Assembly (NCBI RefSeq): GCF_032854445.1
Contig: NC_088302.1
Location: 44,060,645-44,124,644 of the forward strand
Direction of reading: 5' to 3'
DNA: 64,000 nucleotides
From: Liolophura sinensis
Taxonomy: Eukaryota; Mollusca; Polyplacophora; Chitonida; Chitonidae
Part shown: piece by piece, positions 37,011 through 48,740 of the stretch
How positions within the stretch are numbered: the first letter of the stretch is position 1
How the letters are laid out: each line of letters starts with the position of its first letter
Position numbers and translations under genes: made by a program
Notes under the pieces: model-generated
Databases searched by the model: none
What the model saw: only the letters and a program-made list of their open reading frames with translations
Told to the model about the DNA's origin: nothing

Positions 37011-37828
37011 CCGCCTACTTTACAATCCATGGTCCACTGAAAGTCCTTGATAAGAAGAGTCTGGCTGGTTGGTCCTGTGCATTGGTGTGAGGTTAAAAAA
37101 ATCAATTCATCAATCATCTAAATGCTTGACTGATCGCTTTGCATATACTTCAGACTGTAAATATATGTCCAGCTATGCAGCCAGTCATGTCGCTGGTGGA
37201 TTGTTAACTTCGACGACAAATGACACTTGACCGATAAAAAGCACAGCGCATATCGTGAAAAAAGCGGAGACAATGACATAAAGGTATGTATAGAGATGTC
37301 AATCTGTAGTGTAATTATAAAATAATTTCATAGCTGTATAGGTACAAAAAGATAAATGTGACAGTTATAGTCACAATGCTTGCGGAAGAGTAACTATCCC
37401 ACCCAAACTGTTACCTGACAGTGAATATAAATGGCATTTTTGACCAATCGGCGGTTCAAAAAACAGCTGACAATTTAATTAGTCTTTGTGACCATAAAAC
37501 AGCACTTGACGCAGTACCGTATCACGCTATGCAGTGTTTAATGAAGTGGAACGCTTTGGGACATGCGCACTGTTAGCGTGCCCCCACCTACGTAGCACCA
37601 TTGATGCACTCTCGCCTCAATTTAATTATAGTTAATTAATGACTGCCGTGTGTTAAAAAGTTTTTGCCGTCCTTTGTGTTCAGTATGATTATAAAACATC
37701 TCGGTTTGATGACTTTCATCGGTCAGGTCATTTTGTGTCGGGAATACCCAATCATATCTTGAACTAATACACTCAGTAAACACACACACTTTTCTCACAA
37801 AACCATCTATGATGAAGGCATATTATAT
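37011..37828. other. Intergenic, nothing recognised
   Basis: No supported feature. Confidence 0.4.
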
Positions 37829-37837
37829 AGTCATATC

Positions 37838-37994
37838 GCCGTACGTGGGAAGGTCTCTCAGCAACCTGCGGATGTTCGTGAGTTTCCCCCAGGCTTTGTC
37901 CGGTTTCCTCCCACCATAATGCTGGCCGCCGTCGTATAAGTGAAATATTCTCGAGTACACCGTAAACATCAATTAAATAAATAAATAAATAAAC
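37838..37994 (+). repeat. SINE family A, 5'-truncated, with 9-bp target-site duplication
   Basis: Flanked by AGTCATATC at 37829-37837 and 37995-38003. The element starts in mid-body at GCCGTACGTGGGAAGG and ends in (AAATA)n. 5' truncation with a target duplication is the signature of LINE-driven insertion. Confidence 0.85.
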
Positions 37995-38003
37995 AGTCAT
38001 ATC

Positions 38004-39254
38004 AAATTCACTACGAGGATTCCAGGATCGCATTTGCGATGAATCCGTTAGCGCATATCCTGACAATATTAGATAAAATCGAATACAATATAAACTTGTG
38101 TCGCACTGGCCATTCATTAAACTCAATAATTCACGTCTAGCATGCTGTTTACACAGACAGCTGTTTTGTGCCATGGATACATTCCTGTTCATTCAATCGA
38201 AAAGACTTGAAGCCGACTCGCGACCACACAAAGCCCAGGACCAATCAGCCCGAAAATTGTCACGATAGAGTTATTGCCCCTTTTTCCTACTGCGAACAAC
38301 ATACCTACGAAAAAGCTTTTTTTTTTGTTACTTATATGATGAAACAACAAAGTCACGCTAACCTTTTAGTTAACTGTGCGGGGAACATTTAATGGCCATT
38401 AGGACGACATTGGCAGCATGGAAATTCAGCATTAAAGGAAATTACATTGAAAGCATTTCGCCTTTTTAATTGCCTAAGATGATATTTTGATACTTCTGTA
38501 AGAACAGCAATAAGGCTTATTATTCTTATTCTTCGATAAGGCTTCTCAGTGAATAGGCACTATATAAAAGAGCGGTGGAAATCAGTCCTGCAACAAGGAG
38601 GTATATCACATGCACTCCTTTGCTTAGTTCGAACTCTCCCTTGAACATGTGTAAATTTCCCTGCTCTCATTGGTTGTGAGCGGTTGACGATGCGCTAGAG
38701 GACCTCGTTGTCTTCCACCAATATACGGTGTGCATATCTGTACATCATCACAAAACGAAAAGTTTGACAGTAACATACCCTATGTTGATGCTTTACCCAG
38801 GGCACTTCGGTTTCATCTACCCATGCGTAAAATTGACCGCCATTGCAAGGGTGAAAATAGAGTACCAGTATGGTGTTAAACAAAGATCAAAGCAAGCTCT
38901 TCATTTTGACTGTAATGATATAATCTTGGACACATATATGTGTACATCAAAGCGATGCCTACCGCTGTCTCTCTGTATGTCAAGATTTTGACACCTGTAT
39001 CTTTATGTATATTTTAACATTGGCCATTCACTAAACGGAATGCAGCGCGACAAATCGACTATTTTTTTTCTCCAGATCTCGCAGCATCTGGAGAAATTTG
39101 CTCTTGTCACGATAAGTGCGCCCATTCCATTGGAGTCTCGTGGCCAGTCTCGTGGCCAGTCAGGGTCAACTCCCTTACACAATGACTGCTCCTGTAGCTT
39201 TTCATGTCATTGAATTGGATCGTGTTTATATCCTTTTAAATTGTGTTTGTTTGA
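38004..39254. other. Intergenic, nothing recognised
   Basis: No coding exon, SINE or tandem repeat could be supported. Confidence 0.4.
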
Positions 39255-39445
39255 GAATTTAAAGTGATTTCGAAGTTCGACAGGATTTTAAAGTCTTACA
39301 TGATTCTAACATCTCAGTGCTTAGCACCAAGCCAGGCAGCACAAGTACATCTACCATTCTTTGGTATGACCCGACCTGGGTTTGATCCCATGATTCCCCG
39401 GCTTCGAGATGGACGTTCTAACTATTGGGCCACGGAAACGGTCAT
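39255..39445 (-). repeat. tRNA-derived SINE, further family
   Basis: On the minus strand the head reads CCGTTTCCGTGGCCCAATAG (A-box region, near 39440) and GGGATCAAACCCAGG (B-box, near 39380), followed by 'tcgggtcataccaaag'. The tRNA-like part is clear. The body does not match families A-C. Confidence 0.65.
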
Positions 39446-39749
39446 GTGCCTGTACGTACAAACAACTGTAACCTAGAAGAAAACACGTGCTTCTTATTTT
39501 CAGTGGTGAACATAGCCAAGGCCTATTCCACCTGAACACACTCCGTCATACAATCAACCTCGTCATTCTCTGCTGTTACGTGGAAGTGCCCGTGAATTTA
39601 CGAGGGCTTAAACAATGAGGTATTTCGAAAAAAGAAAAAAGCACACATCACATGCACCGATATCATTTATAGACGGGTTGAATTCCCGCGGTCGTCAGTG
39701 CCAGCGGGGTTACGGATCGAGGATCAGAAACGGGTCCTGAAATAAGGAA

Positions 39750-40015
39750 TGAGTGAGTGAGTTCTTGGGGTTTAACGTCGTACTCAACAATTTTTTAGTC
39801 ATATGACGACGAAGGGATCATTAGGGTGCATGTACGTGTAATGTGCCTCCTTGTTGCAAGACGGATTTCCACCGCTCTTTTATTTAGTGCTGCTTCACTG
39901 AGACGACTTACCGAAGGCAAGTAAGCCGCCCCGCCCGAGCCATTATACTGATACGGGTCGACCAGTCGTTGCACTATCCCCTTCATGCTGAACGCCAAGC
40001 GAGGAAGTTACAACT
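39750..40015 (-). repeat. SINE family B, young copy with 11-bp target-site duplication
   Basis: Flanked by TGAAATAAGGA at 39739-39749 and 40016-40026. The minus-strand element begins AGTTGTAACTTCCTCGCTTG without a tRNA head and ends in GTTAAACCCCAAGAACTCAC plus a short TCACTCAT-type tail. It is nearly identical to 6898-7147. Confidence 0.92.
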
Positions 40016-40212
40016 TGAAATAAGGACAGCAGACATCCTGTATGCTTTTGTTGCGTCTTTTGTGTAGATTGTCTTTCGTAACCCCATTTATCAGCAGGCT
40101 TCACAAAAATGATGCTTTCTGACACCAACCAAGCAGAAGTTACTGCCTGAACATAAAATGAAACAGGCATTAAAATAAACTCATATACGTTTCGGCACCA
40201 AGTAGCAATTAT

Positions 40213-40299
40213 TGACGTCAAGAAGAGTCGTTACAATAGCATGACATCTCTCGCTCGATCATCGGGTGACGTCAGACGATCGGTAAGGAGATGACGTCA
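40213..40299. promoter_or_regulatory. Cluster of three perfect TGACGTCA (CRE-type) sites
   Basis: The palindrome TGACGTCA occurs at 40213-40220, 40267-40274 and 40292-40299, with a near-match GGCGTCAC shortly after. This octamer is the binding site of CREB/ATF-type bZIP proteins. The flanks of the three sites are not obviously alike, so this does not look like a simple tandem repeat. The cluster lies 140-225 bp upstream of a possible first coding exon on the same strand. Confidence 0.5.
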
Positions 40300-40437
40300 C
40301 ATAATCAGTCAATAAGTGGCGTCACAGTTGCTTTCATGGCGACGTCGTTACGAAGAAGGTTGGCAGATGCCCATGGTCACGAGGAGGCATCAAGGCGATC
40401 TGCGGGCTTGACAGAACCGAACGTTTGACCACAGTCC

Positions 40438-40489
40438 ATGGCGACCATGGCAAATAGCCGTCTTAGGGCGAAGACGACGGCTGTGGCCG
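40438..40489 (+). CDS. Possible first coding exon of the EF-hand/WD40 gene
   Basis: An ATG at 40438 and a second at 40447 in a strong start context (GACCATGG) open the frame MATMANSRLRAKTTAVA. This ends at a donor-like GCCG|GTAACG (boundary 40489/40490), leaving phase 1. Joining it to the exon near 43744 needs the second AG of the tandem acceptor CAGAG (exon then starts at 43746). The GC-rich, CRE-containing upstream sequence supports a promoter. There is no transcript evidence, and the exon could belong to another gene or be chance. Confidence 0.35.
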
Positions 40490-40499
40490 GTAACGACAG

Positions 40500-42093
40500 G
40501 TATAGCCCTGAATCTTTCTTGCTGCATCGTTTAACGTCAAATACTTCCATAAATCAGACGCTACCGGTGTAAAACCTTTTTATTATACGCTTGTAAAATG
40601 TATGCATTAATTTTCTTTCGCCAAGAAAACTACGGGAAAGCTTTACAGATGATCTTTACATATTCATGCAGGACTAAATCTCTGGTTGATTGCTTTACAT
40701 AATGGGTATTAAGGGTGCTTAGTCTACCTTTCCACTTACTAAGTTGCGTTTTCCGGTCAGTAACTAGAAATTTTGGGATAAGCCTATAATCTATACTGCA
40801 CGTGTAATGCAGCACATGTAACAGTACGTAGACTGAGTTAAATAGCTACCAGAAGTTGTGAAAATAGTCCAGAATGGTGGTCGTCATCTTGATTTTTAAA
40901 ATGACTGCCAACGAATGACAAATATTGCAAAATCTCTGGTCCTGGAACACATGAACACTAGCTTGATTGAGTTGCTCATTCTATGTTTTCACAATCAGCT
41001 AATTTGGTGGAACTGAAATATAATTGTCGCGTATATTGTTTATACTAATAGCCTTCAATGCTAATGGAGACGTGTAGACTGGGTCGATTTGATTTCATAT
41101 TGGTCCAGAAGGCGATCTTAAGCTTCGGGTTGTAACGATATCTGGTCGAAAAGCCATGATCTGTACGTCACGTTTGGGTTTAACCAAAGGTTGGTGGTTT
41201 TCGCCGGGTGCTTTTCCTGCATCCATAAAACTGACCGCAGTATATTGGCTATAAATCAAAGTCCACGAAAGAACAAAAACGACCATAATTTTGCTGAAAC
41301 TTGTCTTTTTGACATCATGTACGAAGTTTCGATTCAGAATGTCCGCCCGTTCTGAAAATGCCCAGAAAACTGTCAGATTTTATAAAATCAGAAAACGGCC
41401 ACATAATATCGTTGAAAAATGAACAAAACAATGCAAAACTAAGACTTAATTTATGACTTCTCAAGGTAAAACCACATACCTGTACATGTTCAATCCAATA
41501 CAAATCGTTTTGGAACAAAGACCGGAAAAGTAGCATAGACCATAACAGGAGGTTATAGCCATCTTGACAAACTTGAAACAAATGGGCGAAACGAACCGAA
41601 ATTCAAACTTGATCTGTAACTCATCATTGTGAAACCATGTACCAAGTTTCATTCCAATATACGATGAATCATTCTGAAAAAAAGGGTCCGGAAAACTGTT
41701 TCGTGTGAGACGGGCGACCTAATAGACCAAATGTAAACCTGTAATCCCCTCCGGTACTACGTAGTATCACGTAAGTTCCCACCTGGGTGAAAACAGTTCC
41801 CATCCGAGTTCAACCCATTTCAGAAAGACGATAACTATACTCTATCAAAGTAGAAACTTACGAAAAAGTCTCAAAACTTAAAAAAGATATAAATATCTCA
41901 TGTAACCAGGTATTTATTTTATTTTTAAATTTGCCTCTGTTACATCCGTCTTAGTTTACTCTCTATTCTCGTCCTAAACACTTTAGGACTTATTATTAAA
42001 GGATTTAAATCACCAATGATTCAAGTAATTCCTGTCACATTGGTAAAAGGCTCCTCGGACAATGTGCTGCGTTAGCCAGTTAGATTTTCTTAC
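40500..42093. other. Intergenic or first intron; one family C scrap
   Basis: AT-rich. At 41176-41240, 'accaaaggttggtggttt' with 'cataaaactgaccgc' looks like a short family C SINE core. Nothing else is supported. Confidence 0.4.
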
Positions 42094-42105
42094 ATCTTTC
42101 CTCAG

Positions 42106-42301
42106 CCGTCGCTGTGAGTTCAAGTCCAGCCCGTGCTGACTTCCTCTCCGGCCGTAAGTGGGAAGGTCTGTGACAACCTGCGGATCGTCGTGGGCTTCCT
42201 CCGGGCTCTGCCCGGTTTCCTCCCACCATAATTCTGGCCGCCGTCGTATAAGTGAAATATTCTTGCGTACGGCGTAAAACACCAATCAGATAAATAAATA
42301 A
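42106..42301 (+). repeat. SINE family A, 5'-truncated inside the head, with 12-bp target-site duplication
   Basis: Flanked by ATCTTTCCTCAG at 42094-42105 and 42302-42313. The element begins CCGTCGCTGTGAGTTCAAGT (B-box present, A-box lost), continues through 'ccataattctggccgccg' and 'gtacggcgtaaaacacc' and ends in (ATAAA)n. The two inner 42-kb open frames are SINE sequence. Confidence 0.93.
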
Positions 42302-42313
42302 ATCTTTCCTCAG

Positions 42314-42803
42314 TCCAAACAAATGGCAGATATGTGTATGCGGGCGCAGTTTGGTACCGTGCGTTAATACAGTAGATTTACGTACTCCTGACATACGATC
42401 AGGGCAAGTTTTTTTTACTGCGTTACTTCAGCTTTCCGTTTTCCAAACACGCGTTTACTGCACGTAAAGTAGTAATGTTGTAATAATCGTCACTTACGAA
42501 AATAAAGCAGTACATGTATTTATCTGATTAGTGTTCTACGTCATACTCAAGAATATACCGCGGTAAGCTGTAATAATACCTTGCACGTCACTATGTCGAG
42601 GTTTAACACATAAAGTACCGCCATCGAGACACAATACATCTAGGCAATAGGTAGCGCGCGTCAACACAGCTGGCGTAGTTTGATTATATACAGGATTAGT
42701 GCATGATGCTGTGTAAGGTTTTTTAGTAACAGTATTGACGTTACATCGAATTAGCTTCACCTTCTCGAACCACTCAGTGTGAATGGGCTTCAGCCTATTT
42801 TCA
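42314..42803. other. Intergenic or intron, nothing recognised
   Basis: No supported feature between two SINEs of opposite orientation. Confidence 0.4.
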
Positions 42804-42817
42804 GCTTGACTAAACTA

Positions 42818-43080
42818 TTTATTTATTTATTTATTTGATTGGTGTTAAACGCCGTACTCAAGAATATTTTCCTTATACGACGGCGACCAGCATTATGGTG
42901 GGAAGAAACCGGTCAGAGCCCGGAAGAAACCCACGACCATCCGCCAGTTGCCGTAAGACCTTCCCACATACAACCGGAGAGGAATCCAGCATGAGCTGGA
43001 CTTGAACTCACAGCTACTGCATTGGTGAGAGGCTCCTGGGTCATTACACTGCGCTAACCAACTGAACCACGGAGGCCAAC
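42818..43080 (-). repeat. SINE family A, full length, inverted, with 14-bp target-site duplication
   Basis: Flanked by GCTTGACTAAACTA at 42804-42817 and 43081-43094. On the minus strand it starts GGCCTCCGTGGTTCAGTTGG (A-box region), has a B-box-like TGAGTTCAAGTCCAGCTCA, and includes the whole body and an (AAATA)n tail. This is the best reference copy of family A in the window. Confidence 0.95.
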
Positions 43081-43094
43081 GCTTGACTAAACTA

Positions 43095-43743
43095 CTTGCT
43101 ATACCCAGAAATTTCAATCCAAATTAAATGCCATAAACTTACTATGAAAACACCCAATATATACGTACATCTACCCGTCCTAGATAATAGAATACTTCTT
43201 GTGTACAAGATTTGATAGCAATACACGTGAAGCCTTGTCTAGAAACTCTTCAACAATAAATGATCAACCTAGCAAATATACATGGGCGTTGGCCTATAGG
43301 TAGCTATATGTCCATATAGCAAAGATCGATGTAGGCCTATGTGTACGTACGTAGCTTTGATTAATTTCTTTTGTCACTTCTCAACAGTTAATATAGTATC
43401 TTGAAGAGTCCGTTTAAACGATATAGCATATTTCCATTGGTTTGTCGGCCGTTTAGTTCCTAATGAGTACAAGTTTGTAAACAAGCATAGCCTAGCCGAC
43501 CGATCAATGTCCCTTCATAAGGATTAGCCGTTGCCTGTTCGAACACGACCACACGTGTGTCAGGCCACGGCGGAGGGATATCAGTACACAACAACTCATG
43601 TAGTGCAGAAAATAAGTAAATTTTAATTATTAATTTTTAACATGATTTTAATACACGAATACCAGTTTTAAATATAACTGTGGTGATAAGATATTGCAAC
43701 ATATAGGCCAATATAAAGTTTGTCTTGTTTTGTTCTACTGCAG
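43095..43743. other. Intergenic or intron, nothing recognised
   Basis: AT-rich; ends in a T-rich stretch (TTGTTTTGTTCTACTGCAG) that serves as the acceptor of the next exon. Confidence 0.45.
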
Positions 43744-44293
43744 AGACAGTGGGATTAACAACAATAGAGATTCGGAGTGGTTCTTCGGTCCTAGCACACC
43801 GGCATTGCCCACAGGCTGGCTGGGGGACCTGCTAAGTCAATACAGGCAACATTTGACACGGAGCGAAAGGCGTTTGCTGCGAGACGCCCAGAAGGAGTAC
43901 GGCGTCAAGAAAACTACCCCAAAAATGCCTTCGGGGCCGATGTCATCTCTCTTAAGCAGAAGGCAACTAAGGCCAAGCTCAGCGGCCGGAAACCTCCAAA
44001 GTCACCCGTGTTTCCATTCGAGCTTGTACGACAATGTTGTCCGCCCGGCTACCTCGGTTGTACGGGGCTCGGAGAGGGACGAGTCACTGACCGTCCGCCG
44101 CCCAGCCACGCAGGCATCCGGGCCTAAGTTCCACCATCCACGGACCGCAAACTCCGACAGTAAAGTGTTAACGGCCGTTAAAAAACAGAGACGTCTGACT
44201 GTTGGCCCGACCGACGGGATTGGAGAGGCGGAACATATCATCAGGCCTGGGCAGCAAGTCACTATCTCCACGGGGCAAAACCTTAAGGGGAAA
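43744..44293 (+). CDS. Large Ser/Arg-rich exon, probably N-terminal part of the EF-hand/WD40 gene
   Basis: A clear acceptor, TTGTTCTACTGCAG, is followed by about 183 open codons ending at a donor-like GGGGAAA|GTACGT (boundary 44293/44294), leaving phase 0. The translation is rich in Ser, Arg, Pro and Gln and contains FFGPSTPALPTGWLGDLLSQ, then a basic stretch RSERRLLRDAQKEYG. No domain is recognised, and it looks mostly disordered apart from the short helix-like segment. Composition is much GC-richer than the flanks, which supports coding. The frame has no ATG near its start, so an upstream exon is needed. The phase-0 end fits the exon at 50451; joining them is inference from phase and strand, with 6 kb between. 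Confidence 0.6.
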
Positions 44294-46453
44294 GTACGTA
44301 TGAAATTAAATAAACAAAAACACGTGGGTCAAACTTTATGATCATTTAGCCGAGCGCTCTGAGCAGTAGCGCGACAAATAAGCTGGCTCACGAACACAAA
44401 CCACGTGAGTGATCGAACATGTTACATATTATTGGCCATGCCGCCATAGAAAAATGATTTAGTGAATAGGTTATATGACACGGGTAAACGGGACATCAAC
44501 TCGGGTAATGATATCCCTGCAGGGCCGATCGATTACTACGGGTAAATAGGAGGGTTTTGTAACAGATTTCTGGTCGGGATGGTTTGCAGTTGAAACAAAC
44601 CCTCTAGCTGTTTTGACAGTGGGACTCTGTTGTATTTCTTTGTGTATATTAATCACAAGCAGTTTGACGTTTTAAAGCCCATGCTACCCCAATCGGGTCG
44701 ATTCAAAATGGCGGTTTGTTGTGGCAACGTGACAGTCTGCCGTTCGACCTTCCCTTACACTATAATTACAAACTTTTGTGAGGTTACATCTGACTGTCTT
44801 TAGTTTTTCTAAGTACAGATTGTTAAACTCATAACATTTTGTGAAAACTCTCTGCCCAAACGCTCATGTATTACAGTTTTAAGGCACTATAGCCCATACG
44901 TTGTGCGCTGGACAACCGAGTACCTGTTCTGTAACTGACAAGAGTTATCTCCCATAGTGCGCATGGCGGCTATCTATACTCCAGAGGATGAACTTGAAAA
45001 TTTTATCTAAATTGTAATTTAGTTCCTCAAAGAAATATGATAAGAAGGAATAAAAGCACTTGTTGTTGACCCACTTCTTGAATGTTTATTGTGAAAACTA
45101 ATGTTGTCTTTGAATTGACGCCAGCAAGGCAATGAATTGATGACCAAAACAGCAACCTGAACTTTACAACGCCACCAAAGCTGTAATTGTTCAATCAGTC
45201 AATCTGTTCTATAACCATGGCATCTGCTGAAGATAACAATCACACATATATGACATATTGATTGATCGTTTGAAGAAATAGTGTGCCTACACAGTTAGCA
45301 TTGTTTAATTCTTTGGGGTTTGAATCTGATTTTTAACAACAGTGATGTAAGGACATTACTGACTTATCTCCCATGGAATTGCTATATGCAGTGTACATAC
45401 TCATTATGCATTGGCTTCAAGTCTGTGCAATCCTCTCAAGTAATCACTTAATTGTACTTAATTACTTGTACCAAGCCCTGTAGATGAGGTTAATATGTAT
45501 TCAGAATGGTTTACTATAAAATGACCAGTTGTTACACATCTCTACGTCAGTATACAGCATAAAGTCCTGTTCAAAATCAGTTAAATTCACTTACCACAGT
45601 GAATAGCTTAAAGCATTTCACTGACTTCTGGAGGAATTAAGAAATTTAACTAATTTACTGTTAAAATATTGTCTTTGTATTTCAACTCCTCTGCATCAAA
45701 AGTAGAGTGAGTGGAGAATCACAAATACAGGACCCATCTGCACCTATACCCAAACCTGGCTTCTCTGGCCTCAGATATGATGATGGACTTGTCCATGTCT
45801 AAAGGCTGTGGGTGAGGGAATTGCCTGAGTCTAGCGGGTAACACGAATGAGGGCTGGTACAATTAGGTCTTCTTTTTGATTGGGAATGAAGGTGTGGTTG
45901 GCCATCTGTCAGTTTGATCTCCACATAACCTGAGTGTTAATTCATTAAGGTTTCAGCTCTTTAATTAATGGTCTGGTTCGTTTTCTTTTTGGGTTGCATT
46001 ATGGATGAGCGGATGTGAGGAGATAAGCACTAGAGAATGCAGATTGTAGTTAAACTTTAATAAGGTCTGGGTTTGCTGTTGTAAGTTATCCAAGAGAAAA
46101 ACAGGGATTCGTTTAGAAGCACAGGTGAGGTAGGATTGTCAGGGCCATTGAGGTTAGTGTACAGTTTTTCTAAGGTTTTCAAAGGACTTTCACACTGTAT
46201 TGCAGTATTTAGTGTATTCGGTTATTAGCTTGATGGACAAACTGACAGGATCAGAAAACAAAAGAAAGAAACGGGATAAAGTGATATCTGTATCATATTT
46301 TGATGATCAGTTGAAATTGCTCCATCATCATTCAAAAGGTTGGGTAAGTTGAATTGGATCTGCTTTTCGTGTTCATTGCACATTTCAGCGTGGGATCAGC
46401 GTTTGATACCTTCTTCAGTACATGATGTTTCTGTAGGTTTGATTTATTTGAAT

Positions 46454-46550
46454 TGTTTATTTGATTGGTGTTTTACGCCATACTCAAGAATATTTCACTT
46501 ACACGACAGCAGCCAGCATTATGGTGGGAGGAAGCCGGGTACAGCGTTAT
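46454..46550 (-). repeat. SINE family A, 3' part, inverted
   Basis: Begins 'tttatttgattggtgttt' and reads through 'acgccatactcaagaatatt' and 'ccagcattatggtgggagg', with the head missing. A possible 8-bp target duplication, AGGTTTGA, flanks it (near 46436 and 46552), but it is too short to be sure. Confidence 0.82.
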
Positions 46551-46771
46551 CAGGTTTGAGACGATTGTGTAATATTGTGACAATCTGTGAATATTTACAT
46601 CAAATGCACAATATTTCTGTAAGGAGTCATTTTGGAGATGACATATCATATTCCTGAATTACTGTTGAATACATCACAATGTTTTAGGTGGTGTGTTTAG
46701 AATAACTGTTAAGATCTATTAATTTCTCAAAATGTTCATGCAGCATAATAAGGATGTTTAGATGACAAGTT

Positions 46772-46846
46772 ATTTCTTTATTTGTTTGATTGGTGTTGTA
46801 CGCTGTAAGTAAGAAATATTTCATTTATACGACAACAGCCATAGAT
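46772..46846 (-). repeat. SINE family A tail fragment, degenerate
   Basis: 'tttgtttgattggtgttgta' followed by 'cgctgtaagtaagaaatatt' and 'tatacgacaacagcc' is a decayed inverted family A 3' end. Confidence 0.7.
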
Positions 46847-47529
46847 GGCAAGTGTAATGGTTAGCTGTTCACAGATCATGTGTGTGTTGTGTTTCAGTTG
46901 TTGTTGACATCTCATAATAAGATACTGCCAAATTGCAGATAATAAATTAGGCTATTTATATGGGTCTGTCCTCCAGCCACCCTTTGGTTTGTGCAATAAC
47001 TGCTCCAAATGATGGCCAGTTTTGATTTCAGTTTCACATTATGGTTGCTCACATCGGATTTGAAAACCAGCTTGATCTGTGCCAAAGTTTTACATATTTC
47101 ACAATTTCCTTTGCTGCTTATTGGCCTCACATATTGTCAGATAAAATATTTAGATAGAATTTTTTGTGTTCAAATTGATTTTGTGACCACTAGATCAAGT
47201 TAGGAAATCTTTTTTTTTCATATTCACTATAAATTTGATCTTTTTTTTAATTTTATTTTGATTGTACAAGTACCTTGAATTGAATTTGATGAGCATATAA
47301 ACTTTCAATCAAGCTTTCACATGGTAGAAAAATTCTTTAATAGTCCTCTGAGCAAACATTATAGTCGTCCACTTCTCTCAGTTTACATCAGGTCTCGAAT
47401 ATTACGTTTAAAGACTATTGATATCGAACAGATAGGATACACATGTTATAGTATTTGCAATATGCATGGAAGTATTAAAATTTAGGATCAGACCACCATA
47501 TGACATTAATGTACAAGTAAAAAATTAGT

Positions 47530-47660
47530 AAGTATCCTGATATCTGCTCCTTATGACTCTTTGTTGTCATATCTGACTGAGAAATTCTTAAGTATCCTGA
47601 TATACTTTCCTAATGACTCTTCGTTGTCATATCTGACAAAGAAATTCTTAAGTATCCTGT
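47530..47660. repeat. Tandem repeat, 60-bp unit, about 2.3 copies
   Basis: 'aagtatcctgatat' followed by 'taatgactcttcgttgtcat' and 'gaaattctt' recurs every 60 bp. Confidence 0.8.
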
Positions 47661-48436
47661 TAAACAACCTTCGTGAAAAAAAAATGTAAACATGCACTTT
47701 GAAATGCACATAGAGACCTGGTACGCATAATCACTTCAGTTTTTCTGGTAAGAAATGAACCAAACTTGATAAAAAAAAGTGATCTTGTAAGATGGATGAT
47801 AGAATCAGAGTCAAACAAAATGTGTCATTTGAAAAACAGTAATTAAATTTAAGATCAGAAATCCTCTTAAAAATGCAGGTGATAGTGCATGGAGAAAGCT
47901 CCCTGGTTTATTGCCCTCTGTCTGTCAGTGTACTAGCTACTACATGTAAAGCCTGACCTGTTTACTTGTGTTACCAGAGTGACACAGACTCACTTCTCAG
48001 ACTCATCCAGCACATAAATGTTTTAGTATGTATGTACATGTGTACCTTGATATGTAAAACCACAAGCTTGGTGTACACATAAAATATGCTGCCACGTAGG
48101 GCTTGTCCTGGTGATAAGTCCGCAGATAAACACATATTGTCTTAGCTCTGGCAGAAGATGACAAACATAGGGGTAAGTGATATACATGTCACCATATATA
48201 CATATGTACACATTAATGTCTTAATGGGTGTGGGATGACAGAGTGCCTGTAAACGTTATGTCGTGTTCTAATTAAGATTTAAAAGTTTTTGTAGTTGAGT
48301 AGTATAATGGCGCAGATGATGACAATCCTGAGAGTCAAGGAAATATTAACTTGTGCAAATACTAAGGGGTGTCATTACAGTATCCCACACTGAGCCTATC
48401 TGAATGTTCACATATGATAAGTCTTTAATACTGGAA

Positions 48437-48740
48437 GTCATGTGAAATGGAAAGGGTTTGGAATAAGGGAACTTTGCTTACTCAGCAATCTCATGTGAAA
48501 GGGAACAGATTATTTGGGACAAATGAACTTTGCTGACTCAGCAATCTCATGTAAAAGGGAACAGAATATTGTGAACAAATGAACTTCACTGACTCGTCAC
48601 TTTCGTGTATTTCATGTTTAAGGGAACAGATTATTTTGAACCATTGAAATTCACCGACTCTTCAGCTACATGAATCTCTTGTGGAATTTAACAGATTATT
48701 TTGAACATGTGAACTTTGCTGACTCAGCAATCTGATTGAA
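48437..48740. repeat. Degenerate tandem array, ~60-75-bp unit, about 5 copies
   Basis: 'gaactttgctgactcagcaa' with 'tctcatgtgaaagggaacag' recurs with length variation. Confidence 0.78.
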
